NCBI GenBank assembly: GCA_003550305.1
Contig: QKYT01000170.1
Coordinates: forward strand, 8,238 to 55,207
Direction: 5' to 3'
Length of the DNA stretch: 46,970 nt
Source of the DNA: Glomus cerebriforme
Taxonomy: Eukaryota > Glomeromycota > Glomeromycetes > Glomerales > Glomeraceae
The position numbers were made by a program, and so were the translations under genes. The notes beneath the pieces were generated by a model. The model saw nothing but the letters and a program-made list of their open reading frames with translations, had not been told where the DNA came from and did no database searches. Shown piece by piece: positions 14,082-24,501 of the stretch; position 1 is the first letter of the stretch, and the number at the start of each line of letters is the position of its first letter.

Positions 14082-14538
14082 AAATAATCATTTTTTTTTT
14101 TTTTGAAGTAACTAAACATCGCAGAGATACTAGTTAAAACTTATTTATTGATGTAGTGAACTTCTCAAACTGTTTTTCTAATAAAGTGAATTTAGTGTGT
14201 AAATTTTATATTAAAAAATTATACTCATTAGAAATCTACAATAATGATCGAACAAAAATTTCGCCGCCTTATTACTTATATGGCGAATCCTATTCTTCCT
14301 ATGATTTAATTTTATCAAAATTGATGCTACCACATTAATTTTATTTATTGAAAACTCGTGCCTAAAGACTTTGAACGTAAATTTTTGTTACTTCATTTTG
14401 AAAACAAATTATTTTATTGATTTAAAGTTAAAAGGTATTCCATTGTATATGTATTTTCATCGCATCTATTAATAAAAATAAAAATGTTAAATATTAAAGT
14501 ATTAAACTAACTGAAAAGTACAAATTAATAATAATTAC
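14082..14538. other. Convergent 3' flanks of reductoisomerase and PWP2 genes
   Basis: About 450 bases between two stop codons facing each other. It is AT-rich with a T run directly after the ILV5 stop. A 60-codon ORF at 14156-14338 has no recognisable content. Probably untranslated 3' ends only. Confidence 0.6.
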
Positions 14539-17500
14539 TTACAATTTAGCTAAATCTTCTTGAGTCTTTCCAATAGCTTTTTGTAATAATCGTAATATAC
14601 TTGAAAATTGATTAGAATATTGTCTTAAATATTTTCCATGTATAGTTAACAATTTCATTATCCATAATAAATGAAATTCAATATGAGGAGATTCTTCAAT
14701 ATGATTAGCAATGAACTTTAATAATTTTTCTAAATATTTTTCTGGTAAATCTTTTACTATTAATTCAATATTTTCAGGTAAAATTTTTTCATAAACTTGA
14801 TGGATTAAATATAGTTCATTAAGTCTAAATGACATGATAATTGCTTTAAGATATTCTTTTGAACGTAAAGTTTCTAATATACTTATAGGTGTAATATCAA
14901 TTTCTAATTCAAATGGATCAAATAACAGATTTTCATCTAATGAATAAATTAATAAACCTTCGGTTGATGCTGCTGACCATGATCGTCCTGTTGGAGAAAA
15001 TTTTATAGATTTTGTACGAATTTCTGGACGTGTTTTACGTATTGAAAGGTCCCCTTTCTGTGTTCCTGGTAAACTATTATCTAATCTATCTTCTAAATCA
15101 CTTAATTCTCCCGTTTCATCTATTAAATTAAGTGGTCCAGCTTCTGTTATGTTTTTACTGTTTAAAAATTCTTGTATTCCATCCAAAGATAAATTATGAG
15201 AAATTTGAAATTTTCTTAAAAGTAATTGACTTTTTGCATCATAAAGACAAACATATTTGCTATTTCCTCCTGCCAATACACATGATCCATCAGCCGTATA
15301 ACATAAACTATTAAATGATTTTCCGGAAGAAGAATTTGCAGCTGTAGTTCTATCATTGGCTTTTCTACCTCCAGAAATATCTTTACGGCCTTCAACAGTA
15401 CCGATCTGAATACCATTTTCAATATCCCAGAAATTAATTTGACCATCTAATGTAGATGCTGCTAATTGTTTTCCATCAGGACGATAAACTATTGCCAATA
15501 CATCCGAGTTATGACGAAATATTTCAACATGCTTTCCACGATTAAATACATCCCATATACGTATTGTACCATCCCATGAACTAGAAGCTAATTCAACACC
15601 AGATGGACTAAAAACTAAACAACTTATTGGACCTTCATGTCCTGTTAATATATCTAAAAGTTTACCAGTTTGAACCGACCATACAAAAATTTCAAAGGTA
15701 TCCATTGAACCAGCACATACAATTTCTCCACTGGAGTCAACTGCCAATGCATTAAATTGAACTGGTGAAGGTGATGTAAAGGTTCTAAAATTTCTATAAC
15801 GAATTAAATCAAACGCTCTAACGGTTCCATCTAACGATGCAGAAAATAACACTTGACCATTTTTTGCGAATTCCACAACTGATACACCTGATGAATGTTC
15901 AGAGAACGTGACAAAACAAAATCCAGATAAAGTATTCCATACTTTAACCTTTCCATCATCACCCCCAGTCGCAATATTCTGGCCATCTGCTGAATATGAT
16001 AAGGTATTCATATCATAATAATGTCCTTGTTGCTTAAGAACATATGATTCAGATTGCCATTCCCAAACTAGAAGTTGACCTAACTTTGAAGATCCAAATG
16101 CTAACCATTCTCCAGTAGCATTAATTGTCACAGAATCAATCTTTTTTTGTGAAATACTTAAAGTGTGGATATTATTGAATTCTGGCATTTCCCAAATTCC
16201 AAAAATACCAGATGAAAAACCAACTACCAACAATTTTGACATTGCATGATAAGCAGAACAGATAACTTTTGCATTAGATTGATTAAAATAATGACGTGAT
16301 ACTATCATCCATTTCTTTGTTAGTTGAGGATTTTCTTTTTGATCAATATCCATTTCATCTTCCTCATCCTCATCCTTTCCTAACTCATTAGGTGATTTGT
16401 ATTTCCAAACAAATAAAGCACCATCTTTACTAACAGTATAAATCTAGAATTAAAAATATACATTTAATTTATTTTTCAAACAATTCAGAATTATTAAATT
16501 AAATTTACTTACCGTTTCTTGATCAGCAGAAAAATACGCACCAATTACATAATTTCTATGTCCTGATAAGGTGATAGGTGTGAATCCTTCTACGGGATGT
16601 AGAGAATAAATTCTTGCAGTCATGTCTTTTGAAGTGGAAATAAAAAATCTTTAGCAAAAAATAATAAAGTATGAGATGATATTTCTAGAATAAGCAAATT
16701 AAAGTTTTAACAAATGGAAAATTATAAATTCTAAAAAATAGGTTGTATTGTATTTAAAAAATGTACCGAGAATCGCTTGTCCACGTTATAGATGTGACAT
16801 CGTCAAAATGACCTGTATATTTTCGATGCAATATAAATGGAGCAAATTCACGATTAAAACCTGGAGATTTCCAAACTTGAATGTGCTTTCCAAGAGCAAC
16901 AGCGAAGTACCTAGTTACAATTTATAAAGTTAAAATAAATTAATAATCATAATAATAAAATAATAATAACGGAGATGGTACTTACTTTCCATCATTACTG
17001 AATTGGACATCTTCAGCTGGTGATTTGAAATTGAAATGATGTAATACTATGCGACGTTGAAAATTAATTAAAAGTACTCTTCCCTCTAAAGATTATATAG
17101 AAATAAAGAAATTAGATTAAATAACAAAAACTATTTTAGAGTGGCAATAACAAACCTTCATCAACAGTAAGCAACAAATTAGCTTTTGGAGATAAGGCGA
17201 TTCGTTTGATATTTGTTTTATTTTCAAATGGAAAAGTTAAAGATTTATTGCTAAGAAAAAAATAAAAAAATAAATGTATTTAATATTTATCGTTAAATGA
17301 ATTCTCGCAATTTTTTAGATATAAGAGATAATACTTTAAAAGATCAAACATTGAGATACGATTTCCAACCGGACTCAATAATGAATTTCCATCAGGAGTA
17401 AACAATAAATTTCCTTGGGTATATACTGTTCCCAATAGATTGGAAAACTTTATATAAAAAAGTAAAAATGAATTAATATAAATTATGTCAAGTTTATTAA

Positions 17501-17552
17501 TGTAATCCTTGAGAATTAACATAACAATAATTACCTTAAAATCAGTCTTCAT
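14539..17552 (-). CDS. PWP2: PWP2/UTP1, WD40 subunit of the UtpB complex (7 exons, 836 aa)
   Basis: Periodic tryptophan protein 2, a core UtpB component of the small-subunit processome in the nucleolus, needed for early 18S pre-rRNA processing. Exons: 17535-17552, 17335-17447, 17156-17250, 16986-17085, 16767-16910, 16513-16648, 14539-16443; all in frame. It opens with FSNLLGTVY and GNLLFTPDG and has two tandem WD40 propellers with repeated GH...D-IWD-type ends (FGIWEMP, LLVWEW, VKVWNTL, IRIWDVF, INFWDIE). An acidic segment (GKDEDEEDEMDIDQKE) links them at about 225-240. The last ~110 residues are the helical Utp12-type C-terminal domain. It is somewhat shorter than the yeast protein. The first exon is only six codons; it was chosen because it gives an in-frame Met and a clean donor. 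Confidence 0.94.
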
Positions 17553-17690
17553 TTCCTTATGGTATAAAGAATCTCGTTATTTTGATCTAAAAAAATATAT
17601 ATATGATATAGAGAGAAAAATTTTTTTGTGTTACACGACAGCTAATGTTACACGAGATATATTTTAGAAATATTATCGACGCAAATGTAT

Positions 17691-17770
17691 CGTTCTTGAC
17701 CCTTATGCAGGAGGTTCTTGACCCGCATACAATAAGGGGGGTCAACTTAGCACCACGAGGAGGGTCAAGT
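17691..17770. promoter_or_regulatory. Four-copy TTGACCC/GGGTCAA cluster in a divergent promoter
   Basis: Between the divergent PWP2 and short-chain dehydrogenase starts (276 bases apart) there are two direct copies of TTCTTGACCC (17693-17702 and 17715-17724) and two inverted copies of GGGTCAA (17739-17745 and 17762-17768). Four copies of one heptamer in 76 bases is unlikely by chance in this AT-rich DNA. The binding factor is unknown. Confidence 0.45.
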
Positions 17771-17828
17771 CCGATACTTTTGCATTATCGACTGAACGAA
17801 TTTTTCACTTGTCTCTTAAAATAATAAA

Positions 17829-19065
17829 ATGTCTTTGTCAAAAGTCGTTAAGGATCTTAAAGGACGTCTTGACGAAAAAGTCTGTATTATTACTGGAGGA
17901 GGAAGGTTAGTGACCCAAAAAATTTATTATCGGGTAAAAGTAAAGTTTTTTTTACGTGTTATTTTTTCCCACGGTTATTTATAGTGGTATTGGTTTTGAA
18001 GCGTCAGTTCTTTTTGCTCGAGAAGGAGCTGATGTCGTTGTAGCCGATGTTGATCTTAGAGCGGCTGAAGCTACAGTTGAAAGAATCAAGGAAAAAATTG
18101 GGCCAATACATGTTCGTAAACATGCTATCGCTATGAAATGTGATGTTTCCAAGGAAGACGACGTTAAGAAAGTGGTGGAAGATACTCTTAAAGAATTTGG
18201 TAAACTTGATGTCATGTTCAATAATGCGGGTATCATGCATGAACATGATGATAATGTTCTGAATACCGACGAAAAAGTTTGGTGAATGTTAATATAATAA
18301 ATATATTTTCTTATCTAGTTTTTTTTATTAATTGATCTTTATTGCATAATAAAGGGATCTTACTATGAATGTCAACCTTAAAGGAGTTTGGTTTGGATGC
18401 AAATACGCCATTGAAGCATTCAGAAGAGGGAAGAAAGGTGGTAATATCATTAATACTGCAAGTTTTGTAGGATTAATGGGCTCTGCAACTCCTCAATTAG
18501 CATGTAAGTAATATGTATGTTTAGACTGAATTAGAAAGTTAATTTAACAAGCCTTTTTATAGATACCGCTTCTAAAGGCGCAGTCATAGCATTGAGGTAT
18601 ACAACGTCTAAATTTAACATGTAACCATGACATTCTCTCATATTCTTTTATCTTTTACAATCTGACAGTCGAGAATTGGCAGTTACTCATGCACGCGAAA
18701 ATATTCGCGTTAATGCATTATGTCCTGGTCCTTTACGCACTCCATTATTGATGAATTATCTTAATACAGAGGAAAAGAGAAGTAGACGTTTAGTCCACAT
18801 TCCAATTGGAAGATTCGGGGAACCAATTGAAGTAGCTAATGCTGCTCTATTCTTGGCCTCAGACGAATCATCATATATTACAGGTGTTGAATTTAAAGTT
18901 GATGGTGGACTCACTGCTGCTTATGTGGTAAGTTTACAAGTAATAATAATTTAATATTTTGTAATAAATTTGTAATAATTTGTTTATATATTTTAGACTC
19001 CTGAAGAATCTCCTATTAGTACACCACCAAAAAACTTTTTCAAGGTTAAAGAAGAAAAGAAATAA
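17829..19065 (+). CDS. Short-chain dehydrogenase/reductase, classical SDR (6 exons, 294 aa)
   Basis: NAD(P)-dependent oxidoreductase of unknown substrate. Exons: 17829-17905, 17985-18281, 18355-18503, 18563-18596, 18669-18927, 18997-19065; all junctions GT-AG and in frame. Family features seen: cofactor loop TGGGSGIG (22-29), an acidic residue after the second strand (VVADVD), which usually indicates NAD rather than NADP, NNAG (105-108), catalytic Ser161 (NTASFVG), Tyr175 and Lys179 (YTASK), and CPGPLRTPL after the sixth strand. The C-terminal WxxTG-like region reads FKVDGGLTAAYV. An extra basic tail ending VKEEKK extends it beyond the usual ~250 residues. No signal peptide or PTS1 peroxisomal signal is visible. 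Substrate cannot be told from sequence alone. Confidence 0.93.
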
Positions 19066-19200
19066 CAATATAATATTTTCTTTTTTTAAGCAAAGATTTT
19101 ATTATACTGTATATTATTGTATTTATAAATAAATTAATACTTTATTTACACGTGTGATGACAAAATTTACGTGATATCTATTTCTGATAAATAATATAAG

Positions 19201-20800
19201 CTACTGGTCAAGTGTAGATGATGATTCTTGATTTAAAAATGATAAATATTCATAAACTTCATTTTTTAAATTTCTAAAATGTTTCAATCTTTCCAAACCA
19301 TAGGAAAGATAGTCAAAGTCAATTTGACTTTGACCTGATTGCACTAAACCCCATAACCCCCACATAACATGACTTGCTAATGTAAAGGCATAAACATCTG
19401 ATTTAAGCTTTTGTAAGGAATTATCATGAGTTAAAGAGGGGGGAGAGGAGAAGTTTGCATTGTCTATTGTAGGATCGGAAGTTAAATATTTTTCAGTATC
19501 TAAATAAGACTGAAGAAAATTAATTTGCTGATCGTCATTCGGGTACGCACTTAAATTCATTTTATGTGGATCCGACGAGCGGTAATCATACATCCACTCA
19601 CAAAAGTGGTTGGCGATGTCGAATGCCGCATAGTTATAGCCCGCATATTCAAAGTCCACCACAACTAATTGTCCATTTGTCAGTCGAAGAATGTTCCCGT
19701 ATTGTGTCTATAATTATACAAAAGAAAGAAATCACTAGTAATTAGAGAATGTTAATGTTCATTATGTTGATTTTAACTCATACTTACATCATTATGTGCA
19801 AAGACAATCGGGGAATCAATAAAGAGTTTAATTTTGAGATCTTCGACCTCTTTCTTCAATAATTCAAAATTAAATTCTTCCAACTCTTTTTTTTGTTCTT
19901 CGGTACATATGAATGTTTCTGAAAAAACAGTTTTTAATGCCAATGGGAACCATTTATCAATATTTACCCAAACTTCGGGTTTAACTTCTTCTTGTGGAGG
20001 TGGAAATATATTAATTATATTATGTAGTTGAGACATACGTTGAGCAATATGTCTTGAAATTGGTGGATCACGTAAATCATTACTTTTTAATGTTACAGAT
20101 TCTAAATGTTCTTCGAATCTACCGTTTTTAAATATGCCCAATAATTTTGGGCCAATTTTTACGGTAGATAACATCTCCAAAAAATTCAATTCTTTTTGTC
20201 GATCGCATAATTGATCGACACCATTACCATATACCCTTAATACAACTTTCAGAGGTTTTTTATTTTTAGCTTGGTTATCTCGTAGTTTCTCTTTCTTGGT
20301 ATTTTTAGTAACGAAGAATACGCAATTTGTGAGAGCCCCGCTAACCCTTTCTATTTGAATCTCATTTTCCTGGGAGACATCATCCCAACCCGGTAACATA
20401 TCAGTTATAAGCGGAATAATTGCTGTACGTAGTTCTGCATTGTTATCGTTACCTAATTTTCTAAATTTCAAAAGTAAAAAAGGGAATTTAAATATTCGCC
20501 TAAAGTGTTTTTTAAAAATTATACTTACGATAAATCAAGTATAGTGTCACTTTCAGGTATTAATCTTTCTCTTTTAGGTATCGATCTTTCCTTTGTATGT
20601 TTTTGTTTATGTTTATCGTTACCAATACTTCCATTTTTCCCATGATGATCTTTAAGAGAATCATTATTTTTCTTTAACATTAACACTGAAGAAGTAGAAC
20701 TTTTCCTTCCAATCAAACGTGTATTCGCAGAATCATGTCTGACATGTTTATGTGAATTAGAAGTAAAAGGAATTTGCGGTTGAGTATCAATGGATGACAT
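19201..20800 (-). CDS. Choline/ethanolamine kinase (3 exons, 483 aa)
   Basis: Phosphorylates choline and/or ethanolamine, the entry step of the Kennedy pathway to phosphatidylcholine and phosphatidylethanolamine; cytosolic. Exons: 20529-20800, 19788-20460, 19201-19707; junctions in frame. The N-terminal ~85 residues are polar, Ser/Lys-rich and probably disordered. The kinase fold follows: RVSGALTNCVFFV (nucleotide loop), KVVLRVYG (ATP lysine), ICTEEQKKELEEFN, Brenner motif HNDTQYGNIL (313-322, split by intron 2), and the metal/choline kinase motif VVVDFEYAGYNYAAFDIANH (about 331 on). The C-terminal SHVMWGLWGLVQ helix is also typical. A segment at about residues 390-405 is Ser/Pro-rich and looks like an insertion. 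The sequence does not show whether it prefers choline or ethanolamine. Confidence 0.95.
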
Positions 20801-21170
20801 TTTTTTTATAAAAAAAAAATGAAAATAAAAAAAATGATGATTATATATATATTGAACTAACGTTTCACACCACAATTTGTGAGAGGTCTTGTGATGGCTT
20901 ATGATGGCTTGTGATGTATTGTGATTAAAATTGAAATTGCATTAACGTAACCTTTTTTGATAATAAATGAAATATTGCCCGTACGCCTGCATCGAATTTT
21001 AATAGAATTGTGCCACATTTTCAATCATTTGGCGTTTTTAACCTGGAAAATGTTATTGTACTACCCGAATTAGTTTTCCTTAAAAACGAATTTGTGTTAG
21101 GTTTTACAAAATTAAATTTCAGTTAAAGCTAAAATTTATTAAACTATTTTTACTATTATTTAGCTTTTCA
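20801..21170. promoter_or_regulatory. Divergent promoter region with short 10-bp repeats
   Basis: The 370 bases between the choline kinase and phosducin-like start codons. At 20891-20925 a decanucleotide repeats about 3.5 times (GTGATGGCTT, ATGATGGCTT, GTGATGTATT, GTGAT). Near 21030 an ATTTGGCG word occurs. No canonical TATA box stands out. A shared regulatory region is inferred from geometry. Confidence 0.4.
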
Positions 21171-22235
21171 ATGGATGCGTTAGTTGAGAGTTTATCAAAT
21201 TCTAATCTTGATGACGAACAAGAACCAGCAAGATCCACTCATGCTTCAGACGCTTCCGATGACGAATCAAATGAAGTAAGAACATAAACCCTTCCTTAGT
21301 TTCAATTCCAATTTACTAATATATTCATGATAAACTAGGAAATTACTTCACAAAATAATACAGTAGAAGCACCACCACAACATGGTGGTCCACAAACGGG
21401 TCCTAAAGGTGTCTTGGCAGATCACAGATATCATAAACAACAAGTACAACAAAAAAAAACTGCCGCAATACTTGCACATAATGATCGTATTTTATCAAAA
21501 GCTTTTACAACAACAACATATCGAGAAGATCAAGAATTAAAAGCTCAAGAAGGAGAATTATTAAAAGATTTTGAAAATATGAGTTCTGATGAAGAGGAAA
21601 AACAGGTTTTAAAAAAATATAGAGAACAAAGATTAAAAGAAATAAAAGGTATAGATACAATAAAAAAAAGATTCGGTAGTTTAAAAGAAATATCAGCAAA
21701 TCAATATGTTAAAGCTATTGATAATGAACCATCAAATGTTTGCGTTATTGTGCATTTATACGAAAACGTAAGTTTTGTTTTTTATTAGTGAATTAATAGA
21801 TAATTATGGTAATTTTGCTAACTACTTATCAGTTATTAATCTTTTAATAGTCAATTCCACAATGTAGACTATTGAATGAGTGTTTAATTTATTTGGCTCG
21901 AAAATTTGTTAGGGCCAAATTTCTTAGAATTCTTGCGAGTGATTTGGAATTTGATCCAATTGGTTTACCAGCTTTATTAGTTTACAAAAATGGTGAATTA
22001 ATTGCTAATTTGGTTAAAATAACTGAACAAATTGGTGAAATAAATTTTGATTCAGACATTGTAGAGGAAGTTTTGATCAGGTACATAATAAAATTTATCT
22101 TTCATTTTTATATATCTACTTATTAAAATTTTTGTTTATTAAAGATATGGTGCAATTAATATAAACGAGGATATTGACGATTCATATTTAGAAGAATATG
22201 CAGCATCTCGAATTTTGGATGATAATGATGAATAG
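21171..22235 (+). CDS. Phosducin-like protein (4 exons, 284 aa)
   Basis: Phosducin-family protein with a thioredoxin-like fold. PhLP1-type members act with the CCT chaperonin to assemble G-protein beta-gamma dimers. Exons: 21171-21275, 21339-21767, 21851-22080, 22145-22235; in frame. The N-terminus is acidic and Ser-rich (DDEQEPARST, SDDESNE) with phosphorylation-like sites. GPKGVLADHRYHK and a charged helix follow. The thioredoxin-like domain starts near KKRFGSLKEIS, with VCVIVHLYE, SIPQCRLLNECLIYLA, LASDLEFDPIGLPALLVYKN and the sequence GELIANLVK. The acidic C-terminus (EDIDDSYLEEYAASRILDDNDE) is typical of PhLP. The closest class appears to be PhLP1; PhLP2/3 is less likely because of the N-terminal GVLAD motif. 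Confidence 0.9.
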
Positions 22236-22355
22236 ATTTTTTATTTTTATTATTATTATTTATTAATATAATGTTTATAAAATTTAAAGAAAAAATGTAC
22301 AAATTGGTTTTTTATCAATGTCTTTATCTTTATTTGTAATATTACAATATTATTA

Positions 22356-24312
22356 TTATAAATCTTCATTATCAACATAATTTGCCATAGGATCCTCATA
22401 TCTATAAGTAAATAAAATAAATCAATCAGTAAACCGTCCAAAAGGAAAAAAAAAAAGTTTTTTTTTTTTAAAGAAATTTTAATAACTTACGATTGTTTTT
22501 TTAGCCTATATGCTTCCAAATCTTCTTCAGTAATCTCGGCTTCCGTTGAAGTATTTTTACCCATATATGCACTATTATATGGTCGTTTTCGATCATCTAT
22601 TTCTATTTCATTATTTTTTAATTTATACCGTTTTTCTTCATATTCTAGCGCTTTCTTTAATTTCTTTGAATCTAATTTGATTTCTCCTTCTCCAAGATCC
22701 TTACGTTTAAGATGTTTATTAACATCTTCATCTGTATTCTTAGATTTAGACTTTTTCATATTCTCATTGTGCAATTCAACGAGAGTTTTCTTTATAGATG
22801 ATGAATCTTCTTTATCGGTTGATATTGAATTATTAATGCTAGAAGAACTTGCCAATGGATTTGCCGAATTTGCTACCTCAATGCCAATCAAACCAGTACA
22901 ATACGAATTTTTGATAAAAGAATGACAACATTTGTATCCCCACTGACCATCAGCCCAATATGATCCCCAAATTGAAACGTGGTTATTTATGTACACTGTT
23001 TAAATAAAATAAATGTATTATTATGTTAATAATTTGCCGAACACTAAAAAGTACTAAGATTTTTTAGTAACTTCTTACCATCCTCCTCATATTTAGACTT
23101 GGCCTTAGCTCTTTCTTGACCTTTTATCACTCTACCAGTTCTCGAATATTCTACGTATGTCTCTGTTTGGGCCAAAAGCAACTCTTTGGGAGGAGCATCC
23201 AAATGTTCTTCGCCACCATATTTGGCCAATATTGAATCTTTACTTGTATCTTTGAGTTTATCTTTTTTCTGAAGATACTCCCGGTGTAAAAGTTCACCTT
23301 GAGTAGGATTGGCCTGTAAATGTACATCCGTACCCTTCTCATATGCCTGCCAAGCAAAGAGTTGAAGATTTGCCATTTTAGGAGCATCTCCTGTATATCT
23401 GACAAAGTTATCTCCTGTATAATATGCCTCACTCTCGTCCACTTCTTTATTAGGATTATCTCGCATAGAACGAGTTTTGGGATCATAATATGCAGAATTG
23501 ATATCCAAATTTCTTAAATATTTAGCAGTATCCTCACGAATTCTCAAGTTTCTGATTGTCGTTCTTGTCTTTGTATTAACTTTTTGACCTGGCATATCGG
23601 ATCTTTCGGCGTATTTATCCTCGTCATCTTCTTCATCTTCACTAGAAAACTCTCCAGCAGTACGTTCACCAGTCTTTTTCACTAATTCCGTAGTGCTTTG
23701 TTTATCAAGTTCGCTAGCTTTCATTTTACGACGAGCTTCTTCAATCTTCTCATATTCTTCATAAATCTTAGCATGTTCTGAAGGGTCATAACCATTCCAC
23801 CGATCTCTTTTGGAATCATAATCTAATTCAATTTCTTGAATGATTTCATCAGGTTTTATATCTTTACCACTCCATTTCGCACCGGTTTTCCTTGGTCTAT
23901 CCATACAATCTTTTGTTTTATGTGTCATCGCACCGCAATTCTCACAGGCTCCTTTACGAAATTTAGTTGCTGCAGGTCCAGCACGAAGTCCACGGGCATA
24001 CCATTTATCCTGTATTACTTCCTTTTCTGCATCTAGAACTCTTTGATGCTTTAAAGAAGGTCGACCTGTATCGAGATACCATGGTGCCTTTGCGATATAT
24101 TGTGGAATATGAGGATTAATGTCTTTTCCTTCTTCATCTTGTTCTGCGGGTGCTGTACCAGCTTTTCTCGCAGCTTCAAGATCTTTTTGACGACGATAAT
24201 CTTCACGACTTAGTTTATTACCTAGATTTTAAAAATTGATCGTTAATAATCGCGTATATTAACAATAGATCGGTAATAAAAACTTACTTGAAGTAAATGA
24301 AATTGAAGACAT
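22356..24312 (-). CDS. SLU7: Pre-mRNA splicing factor SLU7 (4 exons, 572 aa)
   Basis: Second-step splicing factor that helps choose the 3' splice site in the spliceosome; nuclear. Exons: 24288-24312, 23079-24221, 22491-22995, 22356-22401; in frame. The N-terminal part has [25 protein letters not shown] zinc knuckle, C-x2-C-x4-H-x4-C, covers Cys101, Cys104, His109 and Cys114. [44 protein letters not shown] and [14 protein letters not shown] follow. [20 protein letters not shown] spans intron 2 and is strongly SLU7-like, then [10 protein letters not shown] and SYCTG. Length is very close to the human protein. The first exon encodes only eight residues. It lies tail-to-tail with the phosducin-like gene (120 bases apart) and head-to-head with the RBM5-like gene. 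Confidence 0.96.
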
Positions 24313-24501
24313 TTTTTTTTTTTTTTAATACAGTGAACAGTATTTTCTGAAATACCCTATAGAAATGAACTACTGACCGGTTAAACATCGGGCCGTTACA
24401 TCTGATTGGCAAATAGTTTTGAATAAACTATCTGAAACACCCGAGTTTTTACTTATCTGCCATTTTTTTTTTTTTTTTTTACCTTTTTTCATAACATACA
24501 A
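24313..24501. promoter_or_regulatory. Compact divergent promoter between two splicing genes
   Basis: Only 189 bases separate the SLU7 and RBM5-like start codons. The middle is relatively GC-rich (TGACCGGTTAAACATCGGG) and includes TGATTGGC, an inverted CCAAT box. Both flanks end in long T or A tracts just before the start codons. Shared control is inferred from spacing and from the related functions of the two products. Confidence 0.45.

Noticed and set aside
14156..14338. 60-codon plus ORF after the reductoisomerase stop
   Set aside because: Short, no domain, lies in the convergent 3' region.
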